Positions 48,803 through 58,473 are shown, numbered from the stretch's first letter. The stretch: 64,000 nucleotides of DNA from Owenia fusiformis (GCA_903813345.2 CAIIXF020000002.1:11302150-11366149); one strand, 5' to 3'. Translations and numbers: made by a program. The notes: generated by a model not told the origin, from the letters alone.

Positions 48803-48949
48803 CCCACCTCTCAATTATATGCCTTAGATTCCTTTAGCAATCTCTGTATGGAGTCCTAACACCCCTCTGGTTTTACTGATGACATTAACTTGGACGCGTC
48901 CACTATTGAATAAAGTAGTTTGTACACGTGCCAACGTCCTCAATTTCCC
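48803..48949. repeat. DIRS inverted terminal repeat, left
   Basis: A 147-bp inverted copy of 54167-54313, matching essentially base for base (for example CCCACCTCTCAATTATATGC, TTGGACGCGTCCACTATTG). Terminal extensions outside it (48760-48802) are unique to this end. Confidence 0.95.
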
Positions 48950-48993
48950 TATTCCCCCTAATGAATAGTGGGGAGGTCGAGTGGGACTTTGGT

Positions 48994-49085
48994 AATTGAG
49001 AGGTGGGTATGTTTATAAACAGGAAAATCAATTAAAAAAGGATTTTCCCAGTATTATTACACATCCCACCTCTCAATTATATGCC
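48994..49085. repeat. DIRS internal complementary region
   Basis: The left part (48994 to about 49050) is complementary to the extreme left end of the element (48760-48815). The right part (about 49049-49085) is complementary to the extreme right end (54294-54329). The two meet at GGATTTTCCCAGTATTATT, that is, the element's two ends joined. In DIRS biology this serves as the template that restores and joins the ends in the circular intermediate. Confidence 0.93.
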
Positions 49086-49229
49086 TGAATGTAGCCGAAA
49101 AGGAGGTGGGTGAATTCAGTTAAACCAGAGGGACCCACAAACCAACAAGTAGAACATTCTAAATAATTTACATTATAAAATCATAAGAATGTTTAATGAT
49201 GATGACTCACCACAAGGCTGTTGAAGATG

Positions 49230-52103
49230 CTATATGTTGTATAGTGAGCCTGCAGCCATCATAGGGCCTAATTTCCGCAGTTCTCCCTCGATCACTGATG
49301 TATCTCGTAGGTAGAAGCTGGTGAATGTGTTGTGATTTGCCCATGAGCAGGCTTTGAGAACTGCAGTAACTGACAGATTTGCTTGAACAGCAAGGCTTGC
49401 AGATAAGGCCCTGGTTTCGTGGGTTTTAATAGAGTTGATTTGGTAATCTGTTTCTTGTGAATTTTTGTAAGTATACAAGATCAGATTTTTCACCCAAGAA
49501 GATATAGTGTTTACGTGTATATCTCCAGTATATCCGGCTTTGTATGGTATAAACAGTCTATTTCGGTTGCCCCTTGTTGAGACTGTGGCTTGAAGGTAGT
49601 AACGTAGAGCTCTGAGGGGGCAAAGTGTCCTGTCTGGAGAGTCTCTATTCACCAGTGTGGTGAGAGCTTTAATGAGGATTGGTTGAAAGCGAGATTCTCC
49701 TTCTGCAGCTGATAGTGACTTTGGTAGAAATCCTATGAAGGGATACATAGTTACTTGGTCCCTGGATTCTGACCATTTTAAACGTCTGAAGTCGAGTGCA
49801 TGTATATCGCTTCTTCTCTTCCCTGAAGCCATGAGTAAAAGAAAGAGTGTTTTCCATGATGTGAATTTAAGTTCCGCTGTGGCCATAGGTTCGAAGGGTG
49901 CTTTGGATAAAGCATTAAGAACAAATACAAGATTCCATTTAGGTACTATGTTCCTTGGTGTCAGGTTTTCCAGTTTAAAAGATCTGATAAGATCGCCTAT
50001 GAGGGAATTATCAGTCAGGTCGATATCAGATGATTTTTTCAGTACTGTATTAATGGCAGTTCTGTATCCTTCAATGGTAGGAATTGAAAGTTTCTTAGTC
50101 TGGTGAAGATATAGTAGAAACTCTGCCACTAGAGGAATATCTGCTTGGCATGGATCTGAATTCCGTTCATAACACCAAACAGTGAAGGTGTTCCACCTGG
50201 AATCATAGAGTTTATTTGTGGATTTCCTCCTTGATGATTCTGAGATTCGAAGAGACACTTCTGTAGAAAAGCCTTGTTTTTTGAGGGTGTCGTTGACAAT
50301 TTGCAGGCGTGAAGGGCAAATATTTCCGGAGTCTGGTGAAACATGCTTGTCTTTGGCATTTTTAGTAGTTTTTGAGACACTGGAAGCGTTCTTGGGTAGT
50401 CCGTTAGAAGTTCCAGAATTTGCGTGAACCAAGGTTGATTTGGCCATTTTGGAGCTATCATTATGGCTTCGCAATTGTGTGTTCTCATTTTTGTTAGAAC
50501 TTTGTCGATCATGCTTGTTGGTGGGAATATGTAGAAGTTGAGATTGTCCCACGGGATTGACATTGCGTCTGTTCCCCAGCTGTTTTGGTCTGGTACTGGG
50601 GATACATATAGTGGTAGTTTGTTGTTGTGACATGTCGCCATCAAATCTAACTGAGGAGTCTCCCATATTTGCCACAGTCGTTTCACTATTTGTGGGAGTA
50701 GAGACCATTCTGTGTTCACTATCCTGTCCCGAGATAGTGCGTCTGCCCGTCGGTTTAGGGATCCTGCTATATGTTGAGCTCTTATGTTTATTTGGTGGTT
50801 TTTGCACCAGATTAGGATTTCCTGGCTTAGGGTCAGAAGACTTTTCGATTTTGTCCCGCCTTGTTTGTTTATGTAGCTTAGGGCTGTTGTGTTGTCCAGG
50901 CAAACTAGAATGTTTGCTTGAGGTACCAGTAGATGGTTCAGTTTGTGTAGAACTTTCAATACTGCCGCTAGTTCTAGCCAGTTGATGTGGTTTCTCATTT
51001 CCGATGGGGACCAGAATCCATTGATTTCCACAGAGTCCATGTGTGCACCCCACATAGTCTCCGATGCATCCGTGAAGATTGTGTGATCTGGGACAAACAT
51101 TCCCAGAGGTTGACCCATGAGTAGATTCTGCTCGTCCATCCACCATTTCAGTGTGTTTATTACTTCTTGGTTGATGTAGATTGGTGTCTCTAGTGATTTT
51201 GTAGGAGACATCTGGCTGGCTAGGCACTGTTGAATTGGTCTCATGTATAGTCTGCCCCAGGGTATATTTTTCTCTGCTGAGGCTAGTAGGCCTAGTAGTT
51301 TCATCCACTGCCTTGTTGGTTGAGAAAGGGTATTGGTGAATAATTGTGCGATTTCTAAGATTTTCTGGATCCTGTCTTGCGGAGGATATGTTAGGCCTAG
51401 TATTAGGTTGTATTGGGTGCCTATGTACTTGAAAATCTGTGTTGGGATCAGTTCGGATTTTTCTCTGTTGATCACAAAACCGAGTTTTTCCGTCACTGAT
51501 AGTACTGTTTGTGTCCATATTTGGCACTGTTGTGCAGATGGGGCTCGTATTAGCCAATCGTCGAGATATTGGTGTGTTAATATCCCTTGGAAGTGTAGGA
51601 AGGCACCGATTGCTAATGTCACTCTTGTGAAAACATAAGGGCTGGTTGACATTCCGAATGGAAGTGTTTTGAATTGGTACACTTTGTTGTTGATCACGAA
51701 GCGAAGAAACTTCCTGAATGGTTTGGCTATCGGTATATGGTAGTAAGCATCCCGATAATCGATGGATGTGGCCCATTCGCCCTTTTGTAGAGAGTTTGAT
51801 ATTTTGGCTGAAGTTTCCATTTTGAACTTTGGGCATATTATGTGTTTGTTGAGGAGAGACAGGTCTATTATGGGTCTGTAATCTCCGTTTGGTTTTTGGC
51901 GTAAGAATATGATGCTGTAGTGGCCCGGTGTGTTGTAGTCTGTTTCCTCCACAGCTTGTTTTTGAATTAGGAGATCTACTATGTTTTGAAGCAGTAGAGC
52001 TTTTGTTTTTGATGCCGATTCGAAGTTGTTGAAGTTTTTTGTCAAAGGTGGATTGTTCACTAGTTGTGGCATGTAGCCATGTTTTATCACATTTAAAATC
52101 CAT
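49230..52103 (-). CDS. DIRS tyrosine recombinase (in a long overlapping frame)
   Basis: The recombinase domain occupies about the last 330 codons (49230 to about 50210). SRRKSTNKLYDSRWNTF opens the N-terminal DNA-binding part; the catalytic Arg is in SGKRRSDIH (near residue 758), HETR near 893 supplies the His-x-x-Arg pair, and FYLRD near 930 supplies the nucleophile Tyr. The frame stays open upstream for another 630 codons, opposite the RT/RNase H in another frame, back to an ATG at 52103. That upstream part is Thr/Ser/Asn/Gln-rich with no domain and is probably not the functional protein, unless translated by frameshift or from the overlapping message. Confidence 0.88.
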   Translation of the reverse strand: MDFKCDKTWLHATTSEQSTFDKKLQQLRIGIKNKSSTASKHSRSPNSKTSCGGNRLQHTGPLQHHILTPKTKRRLQTHNRPVSPQQTHNMPKVQNGNFSQNIKLSTKGRMGHIHRLSGCLLPYTDSQTIQEVSSLRDQQQSVPIQNTSIRNVNQPLCFHKSDISNRCLPTLPRDINTPISRRLANTSPICTTVPNMDTNSTISDGKTRFCDQQRKIRTDPNTDFQVHRHPIQPNTRPNISSARQDPENLRNRTIIHQYPFSTNKAVDETTRPTSLSREKYTLGQTIHETNSTVPSQPDVSYKITRDTNLHQPRSNKHTEMVDGRAESTHGSTSGNVCPRSHNLHGCIGDYVGCTHGLCGNQWILVPIGNEKPHQLARTSGSIESSTQTEPSTGTSSKHSSLPGQHNSPKLHKQTRRDKIEKSSDPKPGNPNLVQKPPNKHKSSTYSRIPKPTGRRTISGQDSEHRMVSTPTNSETTVANMGDSSVRFDGDMSQQQTTTICIPSTRPKQLGNRRNVNPVGQSQLLHIPTNKHDRQSSNKNENTQLRSHNDSSKMAKSTLVHANSGTSNGLPKNASSVSKTTKNAKDKHVSPDSGNICPSRLQIVNDTLKKQGFSTEVSLRISESSRRKSTNKLYDSRWNTFTVWCYERNSDPCQADIPLVAEFLLYLHQTKKLSIPTIEGYRTAINTVLKKSSDIDLTDNSLIGDLIRSFKLENLTPRNIVPKWNLVFVLNALSKAPFEPMATAELKFTSWKTLFLLLMASGKRRSDIHALDFRRLKWSESRDQVTMYPFIGFLPKSLSAAEGESRFQPILIKALTTLVNRDSPDRTLCPLRALRYYLQATVSTRGNRNRLFIPYKAGYTGDIHVNTISSWVKNLILYTYKNSQETDYQINSIKTHETRALSASLAVQANLSVTAVLKACSWANHNTFTSFYLRDTSVIEGELRKLGPMMAAGSLYNI

Positions 52104-52420
52104 TGGTCCTTTGTGATGAGTTCCCAGTTTTTTAAGTGTAGTTGAATCCTGCCTCCCACTGGTCCCAGCTGGGACATAGGTGAGAACGGGGGGAGGCGGG
52201 GCTGGGACATTGATGTTATTGAAGTGTCATTTACGCTTCTTAAAGCCTGATTTGTTGTTATTGTTGTTGGATTTTGTAGAAGTAGAACGGTCAGAGAAGT
52301 TTCCTCTGTTGTTGTTTCTGTTGTTGTTTCTGTTGTTGTTGTTGTTGTTGAAGTTGTTCCTGTTAAAGTTGGAATGTTGATTACTACTTCTGTTGGAGTT
52401 GTTATTACTGGATTTATCAT
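50129..52420 (-). CDS. DIRS reverse transcriptase and RNase H
   Basis: 763 codons from an ATG at 52420. After a Thr-rich leader, the reverse transcriptase runs from about residue 165: PNGDYRPIIDLSLLNKH, the metal-binding Asp in SIDYRDAYYH (about 221), LPFGMSTSPYVFTR, and the YLDD box at 285-288. RNase H spans about 443-565 with the acidic residues in FTDAS (451), WLELAA (483), CLDNT (509) and RRADALSRD (560). The last 200 residues are a conserved DIRS tail without a methyltransferase. The frame overlaps the gag-like frame by 194 bp and just reaches the recombinase domain. Confidence 0.95.
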   Translation of the reverse strand: MINPVITTPTEVVINIPTLTGTTSTTTTTTETTTETTTEETSLTVLLLQNPTTITTNQALRSVNDTSITSMSQPRLPPFSPMSQLGPVGGRIQLHLKNWELITKDQWILNVIKHGYMPQLVNNPPLTKNFNNFESASKTKALLLQNIVDLLIQKQAVEETDYNTPGHYSIIFLRQKPNGDYRPIIDLSLLNKHIICPKFKMETSAKISNSLQKGEWATSIDYRDAYYHIPIAKPFRKFLRFVINNKVYQFKTLPFGMSTSPYVFTRVTLAIGAFLHFQGILTHQYLDDWLIRAPSAQQCQIWTQTVLSVTEKLGFVINREKSELIPTQIFKYIGTQYNLILGLTYPPQDRIQKILEIAQLFTNTLSQPTRQWMKLLGLLASAEKNIPWGRLYMRPIQQCLASQMSPTKSLETPIYINQEVINTLKWWMDEQNLLMGQPLGMFVPDHTIFTDASETMWGAHMDSVEINGFWSPSEMRNHINWLELAAVLKVLHKLNHLLVPQANILVCLDNTTALSYINKQGGTKSKSLLTLSQEILIWCKNHQINIRAQHIAGSLNRRADALSRDRIVNTEWSLLPQIVKRLWQIWETPQLDLMATCHNNKLPLYVSPVPDQNSWGTDAMSIPWDNLNFYIFPPTSMIDKVLTKMRTHNCEAIMIAPKWPNQPWFTQILELLTDYPRTLPVSQKLLKMPKTSMFHQTPEIFALHACKLSTTPSKNKAFLQKCLFESQNHQGGNPQINSMIPGGTPSLFGVMNGIQIHAKQIFL

Positions 52421-54116
52421 AATTCTGTTTTCGATTTTTCCAGTTTGAAGCTAAATCTTGTAGCGCTTTTGAGGTTTTAGATTTATCCGACCCTTCACAG
52501 ATATTTTTTAAATCCTCTTCAGGAAATAAAAATTTTGTGTCGATGGGGAGATTCCTAAGGGCTTCAGCGTCTGACTTCCTGAACTTGGAGCTTACCCTGT
52601 CCCTTTGAGTCAGTATGACGTTTGTGACATTTGAAATAGTGTCCCTTGTAGCTTTATTTACCATAGTTGAAGCTGTTGTAATAAGATTGACGAGATCCTC
52701 ATTTTCAGGGAAATTCTCCGCAATGATTTTCCCTGTTGTCCCTAGAATCCATTCAGTGTGAGACAGATGACGAAGAGGAGCTCTTGCTGATTCTTCCAAC
52801 AGTTTGTGATGTTTGGCTGGAAGCTGGTAAGAAGTTGAAGCCAAATCTGATAGTTTCATGGAATGTGGAACAAGTTCCTTAGTTGTCCCATTCAAAATGG
52901 ATTTTTTATAGAAGTGTTCATCTTCTTTGAGGGACGTGAACGATCGTTTTGGTCTTAACAGGAAGTTAGTGTCATTCATGTTTTTCTTGTTGGCTAATTC
53001 CTGGTTAATGTTGGCGAAATTCTGTAGCACTGAAGGCCCGATCGGTAAGCCTTTTGTTGTGTCTGAAGAAGTAGATTTCTTACCCAAAGTTTGAAGTCCT
53101 AGCGGTCTATTTTCCGTTTGTGTTTCTGTGTTATAGTCTGTAGTTGTTTTAAAATGACTCGGAAAGGCATTTTTAATTAGTTTAACACAGTTCTTCCAAC
53201 AAATTAAGTCATGATCGTTGTCGGAATTGGAAGAATCCGAGTCTTCCGGGTTATTGCTGTCACGGCGCATGTGCGCAGGAGAGGTCACGGGCGAGTCCAC
53301 TTCGCTGTAGGGATGATCACTTCTTGCCCGTTTGGGGCTAGATGCCCGGTCCGGGGAAACATACTGTAGACTAGACGGCGAAACAGTTCGCTTTTTCGCT
53401 CTTTGTACCTCCCTTCTTTTAGCGGACCTGCTTCTGTTGGTTGTTTCACCTAGAAGTTCAACGTCAAGTTGTTTGTTTGCTACGAGCAATTCAAGAGTTG
53501 GAGTCAGTCCTTTGATAATATCTTGGACCATATCTGGCGATATACTTGAGGCTAGCCCTGGTTGTTGATTTTGATAGGTCCGCAGTTCGGAGTGTTGTTG
53601 TTGTTGAGATTTTGAAAACCTCTTAGATGGTAAAGTGTTTGTTGCTCTGAATCCTATTGAATTCAGACTATTAGACTGTATGAAGTCTCTCCCTGTTGTA
53701 GGGTGCTGATGTTGAAAGTTGGATGTGTCCTGCACCTCAGTCCCGGGTAGGGAGGTGAGCCCAGAATCACGAGTATCCAAAGTAGGGTTGAAATTTGACT
53801 GGCAAGTCAAGTCCTTCCCTTGTGAGTTCATATCATGCCCCTCATTTCCTGGTGGAATGAGCCCACGATTCATGAAGTCACTGTTGATGTTGTTGTCAAT
53901 GTCTATGCCGCTGGTGATGGTGTGGGATGGCATGCTACCCGGAGTTGGATTTTCCTCGCCAGAGAAAATGTTCCCTTGCAGCAAATTTGAAGTATCCCTT
54001 TGAAGTTGACTTGAAAAGTCAGGAATTTGTCCATCTTCCAGTTGTTCATTGGCATTGTAGTTCATTGTTGAATTAAGGTTGATATCCTTTACAACTGACG
54101 ACTTGTTGTTCTCCAT
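52227..54116 (-). CDS. DIRS gag-like protein
   Basis: About 629 codons from the ATG in TATATGGAG at 54116. The frame is open a further 24 codons upstream into the terminal repeat but has no ATG there. The middle carries a basic, Ser-rich stretch (SRSAKRREVQRAKKR near residue 230), followed by an acidic stretch. The C-terminus is Asn-rich and basic (repeats of NNNRN, ending SGFKKRK), which suggests RNA binding. There is no CCHC knuckle. Its position before RT/RNase H and its composition support a gag-like role; I recognise no fold. Confidence 0.75.
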   Translation of the reverse strand: MENNKSSVVKDINLNSTMNYNANEQLEDGQIPDFSSQLQRDTSNLLQGNIFSGEENPTPGSMPSHTITSGIDIDNNINSDFMNRGLIPPGNEGHDMNSQGKDLTCQSNFNPTLDTRDSGLTSLPGTEVQDTSNFQHQHPTTGRDFIQSNSLNSIGFRATNTLPSKRFSKSQQQQHSELRTYQNQQPGLASSISPDMVQDIIKGLTPTLELLVANKQLDVELLGETTNRSRSAKRREVQRAKKRTVSPSSLQYVSPDRASSPKRARSDHPYSEVDSPVTSPAHMRRDSNNPEDSDSSNSDNDHDLICWKNCVKLIKNAFPSHFKTTTDYNTETQTENRPLGLQTLGKKSTSSDTTKGLPIGPSVLQNFANINQELANKKNMNDTNFLLRPKRSFTSLKEDEHFYKKSILNGTTKELVPHSMKLSDLASTSYQLPAKHHKLLEESARAPLRHLSHTEWILGTTGKIIAENFPENEDLVNLITTASTMVNKATRDTISNVTNVILTQRDRVSSKFRKSDAEALRNLPIDTKFLFPEEDLKNICEGSDKSKTSKALQDLASNWKNRKQNYDKSSNNNSNRSSNQHSNFNRNNFNNNNNNRNNNRNNNRGNFSDRSTSTKSNNNNNKSGFKKRK

Positions 54117-54166
54117 ATAAATTTTTGTTTCAAACAAAAACGGCGTGTTGATTGCACTAATGTATG

Positions 54167-54313
54167 GGGAAATTGAGGACGTTGGCACGTGTACAAACTA
54201 CTTTATTCAATAGTGGACGCGTCCAAGTTAATGTCATCAGTAAAACCAGAGGGGTGTTAGGACTCCATACAGAGATTGCTAAAGGAATCTAAGGCATATA
54301 ATTGAGAGGTGGG
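54167..54313. repeat. DIRS inverted terminal repeat, right
   Basis: The inverted copy of 48803-48949. The unique terminal extension runs on to 54329 (GATGTGTAATAATACTG). As the 5' end of the element it should hold the promoter, but I see no motif I would assign. Confidence 0.95.
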
Positions 54314-54595
54314 ATGTGTAATAATACTGTTAGCTTACATGTATTTATATGTATTCATATTTATTTCTGGTAGTTACATATAAACTAAACTAAATGCATT
54401 CATATTTCAAAAATGTTTCTGCTGTTGATGTTATTGTTTAAAAGACAAATTCAAGTTCCCACTAACAAACATACACCCCCAAAATAATGAAATCAGAAAT
54501 TAGACTCCGTTCTGGCATCAATTGATATTGGCTGTGTAAACATGAATATTTCTCGAACAAAATTGATGGAATGAAAACTTAGTAATTGATCTTAC

Positions 54596-54699
54596 TTGAC
54601 ATTCTGGTTCCTGACAGACACATCCTACTACAGAAACAAGACCACTATCACAGCTGGTGCCACAGAACCTACACACTCCAGTTGTATTGCTGGGCTTCC
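54596..54699 (-). CDS. MYCBP2 exon: Cys-rich module
   Basis: 104 bp. After completing a split Gly codon it encodes KPSNTTGVCRFCGTSC, then VVGCVCQEPECQ. Paired C-x2-C motifs (CRFC, CVC..C) suggest zinc binding; the segment precedes the TLPCGH module of the next exon. The acceptor is CTAATTGTAG and the donor GTAAGA. The phases fit both neighbours. Confidence 0.92.
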
Positions 54700-56331
54700 C
54701 TACAATTAGAACAAGCGTTTACATGCAAAATGTCACCACTTGTCATTACTTACAGGGTTTGTAGAAAAAACCGGGTACCGGGTTTCGGGTAGTAAATCCT
54801 CCAAGCTTGGTTCAAACTTGGTACCTGGTGCCCGGTTGATAAAACTGGGTACCCAAAAAACGAAAATATAATGAATATATAACATAATTAGATCGTTAGA
54901 AAACATGTAAGATTGGTTTTGAATTTACAAAAATGTATGTAACTTCCTTCAAAATTGAGCCTAGAAGCTTCATATAATGAAGGACCCACGGTCCTATGCT
55001 CACACAGTTTGGAACCTTCAGAGGAATTTATATCCTGACTTTCAAACAAAAATATTGATTTGGATTTGTAGTCTCGAACTTTGAGAAACTTAGATAGCAT
55101 AGTTATGTGACCTAGTTTGATGACCTTTGACCTTGAAAATTTTACTTATTCAGAGCTCAGTAAGGTCTTTTGTGATTAAGCTGACCAAAATTTACATCCA
55201 AAAATCAATTTGAAAAATCAACTTTTTTGACCTTTCAAAGGTCACTGAAGGTCAAGTAAAGGTCAAATCCTAAAACTAATGTCAGATTTGAACTCCTGGC
55301 AACTTGTAGATGATTTTCAAAAAAAAATTTGGTCAAATTGAAGCAAGTTCAAAAATAACTTATTTTTACTGTTTTTTGACGTCAAATATTTCAAAACCTG
55401 TAAAAATTTGATGCTGACATATATTGAGAAATATGTAGGGAATGCTTGAATCTATTAATGATGTAATTTATTGCAGGAAATGATCAAGTATAAGGCAAAC
55501 TTTGAGAATCCCGTCAATCACAAAACCTGCCATTGACTTTATACATGAGAAAGTTTTCTGAAAATGACCAAGTCCTACTTTTTTTCAAATTTTATAGAGT
55601 AAACACCAAAAACCGTAATTCCAAGAGCTTTGAAATCTTCAGAGGACATAAGTTGCATAGACACCAACTACTAAAAGTTATTTGAAAGTTCTACTTCAAC
55701 AAAGTGTCTAGTATTTACAGAAAAGTTGACTTTTTGACGTCAAAATCCGCAATTTCTCGGAAACCGGGCGAACTTGGGAAATGGCGATGATAGGTCAAAT
55801 AGGCATTATGGATATGCATAAAATGAATGTGGATATGACTCAATCCGAATAGCAGTTTTAATTTGTGCGGCCAATGTTGACGGACGGACGGACGGACCAA
55901 CGGACGGACGGACGGACGCCTGGTCAATCCCATAGGCTCACTGTGTGAGCCAAAAAGCATTTTAAGGCTCTTTTCTTCCTCTATCATCATGGTCATATTT
56001 TCATCGGTTAAGGGAGGGGGTGCAATCACACCATCGCACCCCCTCCTGGCTACGCATATGACATTGTAAGACGTAACAATTTACATTTCAGTGGACGTTT
56101 CGTCGAAAATTGGGATAACTTAAATTATGATTAATAATCAAAATCTTACATGTTGCATCATGTAAAAAATTAACACACGTCACCTCTCTGCTAATGTAAT
56201 GATAGCTATTTACAGATTTACATCATAATCAAAACAATTCACGTTCCGACATCCGAAATATTGAAAATAGAGTAAGATTGATTTGTCATTTTTTCCAAAT
56301 CGTCTTACTATGTCAAAGGCGTAGCCAAGAT
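54700..56331. other. Intronic repeats: AGGTCA-rich segment, GGAC run and hairpin
   Basis: It contains CGGGTACCGGGT-type short repeats (54770-54860), a segment with many TGACCT/AGGTCA words (55105-55270), and a (GGAC)n microsatellite at about 55877-55918 that is followed by GGCTCACTGTGTGAGCC, a small hairpin, and AAAAAGCATTTTAAGG. Near 55980-56055 is an inverted copy of 57302-57380 (GGGTGCAATCACACCATC). No coding capacity. Confidence 0.6.
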
Positions 56332-57301
56332 TTTTTTTTTTTTTATAAAATCAAACTTTATTAATAAACATATTTTACATTACATGCATACAATAAGATA
56401 AAATACAATTATAGAAATTTCAAGTTACATTACATCTTTCTGATCATTATTTCATTCTCAAAAATAGCTTTTACATTACTAGCTGTATTGACCCTTTTTT
56501 TAAAATCATGTATAGCTTTTTTAATTACCAATGTTTTAAGTAAATCTTCTTTTTTAACAATTGCATTTCCAATTTTTTGATCATTTGTAACATTTACATC
56601 ATCCCAAATTGATTTAATACAGTCACAATTGATAAAGAAGTGGTCAATGTCATCTTTTACATGTGCGTTACAAAAATTACAGATGTCAGAGTTTTCAATG
56701 TTACATTTCTTCAAATAAATATTTTGAGGGTAAATACCATGTAAAATTTTCCATTGAATTACCAAAAGGGTAGTATCGGTTGTACATTCAAAAAATTGAG
56801 ACCAGACTTTATCGTTTAGAATCTCACCATTAAATTTTATGTCACACTTTCTCTCTAAAACAACTTTTGTTCTCACAATTCTTGTGTTTAAAAGATGGCT
56901 CTCAATGCCCTTTAAAAAATAATTTTGTACAAGGTGTTTCCATTTCATATTTGATAAGGAGATCTTGTGTTAAACATGCTTTAAGTGCATTATATTGAAG
57001 AATTGTTTGGCCATTTCTCCCTATTTTCTGGACAATGTTATCAAATGCTAACATTTCCCTATCCTGGACAACATCTGAAATATATGTAATGCCCTTTTCA
57101 ATCCAGTTTTCAAAAAATAATGGAGAATTATTGAGAGTTACACTTTCATTGTTCCAAATAATGCTCTCATTTTTAAAATCATTGTGTTTTAACCATACAT
57201 GTAATACATTTTTATAAAAATTACCCAAGTTATACAAACCTTTAATTCTATCAAATCTATGTTTGAGTTAAAAATACTGAGTCCATTACCCATTTTTCAA
57301 T
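56332..57301 (-). mobile_element. 5'-truncated LINE fragment with poly(A) and target duplication
   Basis: A 13-bp direct repeat, GCGTAGCCAAGAT, flanks it (56319-56331 and 57302-57314), and a 13-14-base T run at the left is the poly(A) tail of a minus-strand insert. Coding remains: 57237 to about 56940 (IIWNNESVTLNNSPLFFENW), then, after a one-base frameshift near 56943, on to 56430 with the C-terminal knuckle CNFCNAHVKDDIDHFFINC. Both are typical of the C-terminal part of L1/Tx1-like ORF2 proteins. The 5' truncation and frameshift make it inactive. Confidence 0.9.
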
Positions 57302-57602
57302 GCGTAGCCAAGATGGTGTGATTGCACCCCCCCCCCCCCCCCCATAACCAATGAAAATATGACCATGATGATAGTTTTAAAACATATTGTTTTGGATTTT
57401 GCCTTTTTGGTTGCACAGCCTTCTCTTGAAAGCCCATGTGAAATCCAAATAGTCCATACTCAGCTAGTTTTTGCATCAAATTGAATAAACAACATTATAG
57501 AAAATAATTGATTAATTAAGATCCATGTACGAAACAAAAGTGACCATTTTGATATAGGGTGCAGTTTTGAATATAAATGAATGAATAAAAAAGTTCACCT
57601 AC

Positions 57603-57741
57603 CACTTTTAGCCCCTTCTTTGAACTCCACCAAGGCCTTTAATGTGTTGGAGTCTGCCAGGGCCATGATCCAGAAGAGCTTAGTCCTGCCACAACCCTCA
57701 TGTAAATCAACCTTGATGGCCTCTTCCTCCTCTTTAAACAC
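57603..57741 (-). CDS. MYCBP2 exon: conserved linker
   Basis: 139 bp encoding 46 residues plus one base: VFKEEEEAIKVDLHEGCGRT, KLFWIMALADSNTLKALVEF, KEGAKS. This block is among the most conserved of the PHR C-terminal region and follows the Cys/His cluster. The acceptor is TATTTGCAG and the donor GTAGGT. Confidence 0.95.
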
Positions 57742-58344
57742 CTGCAAATAAACAGTCGCAATCTCCAATGTTAAATAAATGGCTATTAAAGGTCAAGATT
57801 TCATGAATTCCAAATATTTCTTGAAAAACGAGAAATTTTATAGTCACTGGGAAAAATGGTTTGGAAATTACTTTTGGAATAAACTGATTGGATTTTCCCT
57901 GGTAGGAAGTAAATATGTGTTTTATCCCAAGACAAATGCTGACCTTAATAAGTGCACTACTTCTGCGAATATCACATTGTCCCTTGAAAATAAAACCCAT
58001 ATCAATACTCCCAGTAAATAAGCAATCTATCTTTTAATGAATTTATTGTTGAATAAGAACCTATTGATACATAGAAAATGGAAATGAAAAAGAGCTCAAG
58101 GAAATCAATTTAAGTATAATAGCCTGTAGGCAGGTTGGGGAAAAGTTGTCATGTTTACGGCAAAAAGGAGAAGAGTATAGACACCTATACCATTTTGATC
58201 TATGTTATAACACACCTGTAAGTGGAGCACTGAGTCAATTTGACTCACTGTATTGGATCTCCTCTTTAAGTGGAACACAGCATAAGTGGAACCTGCAAGC
58301 CAGTTCCACTTGCACAAATTTTAATAGTAAATGTTACCACATAC

Positions 58345-58473
58345 CTGTCTTTGATGGGACTTGGTTCTACTGTGCAGATGTAGGAACTTGTCACAGTCTG
58401 TACATAGGTTGCCACAGTCATTACAAAGTATAATGGCAGGTGTCAATCCATCATCATGATTGTCACATGTAGG
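58345..58473 (-). CDS. MYCBP2 exon: B-box-like Cys/His cluster
   Basis: A symmetric 129-bp exon (43 residues): PTCDNHDDG, IILCNDCGNLCTDCDKFLHL, HSRTKSHQRQ. The C-x2-H ... C-x2-C ... C-x2-C ... H-x-H spacing reads as a B-box-like zinc module. It joins in phase to either alternative exon upstream. The acceptor is ATATGTTTCAG and the donor GTATGT. Confidence 0.95.

Larger units (their letters stand above)
48760..54329 (-). mobile_element. Full-length DIRS-type retrotransposon
   Basis: A 5570-bp element in the MYCBP2 intron between 48636 and 54596, transcribed in the same direction as the host gene. It has three overlapping frames (gag-like, RT/RNase H, tyrosine recombinase), 147-bp inverted terminal repeats and an internal complementary region. 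DIRS elements replicate through a circular intermediate that is integrated by the recombinase rather than by an integrase. No target duplication is visible, as expected. All three frames are open, so the copy is recent. Without it the intron would be about 390 bp. Confidence 0.93.

Noticed and set aside
48970-49230. DIRS internal complementary region as a stray inverted duplication
   Set aside because: Its two parts match the two opposite ends of the element and meet at their junction, which is the expected DIRS architecture.
49735-54003. Plus-strand open frames opposite the DIRS element
   Set aside because: They are antisense to gag, RT/RNase H and recombinase, with no domain.
54117-54188. 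Upstream extension of the DIRS gag frame into the terminal repeat
   Set aside because: It has no ATG; the first ATG is at 54116.
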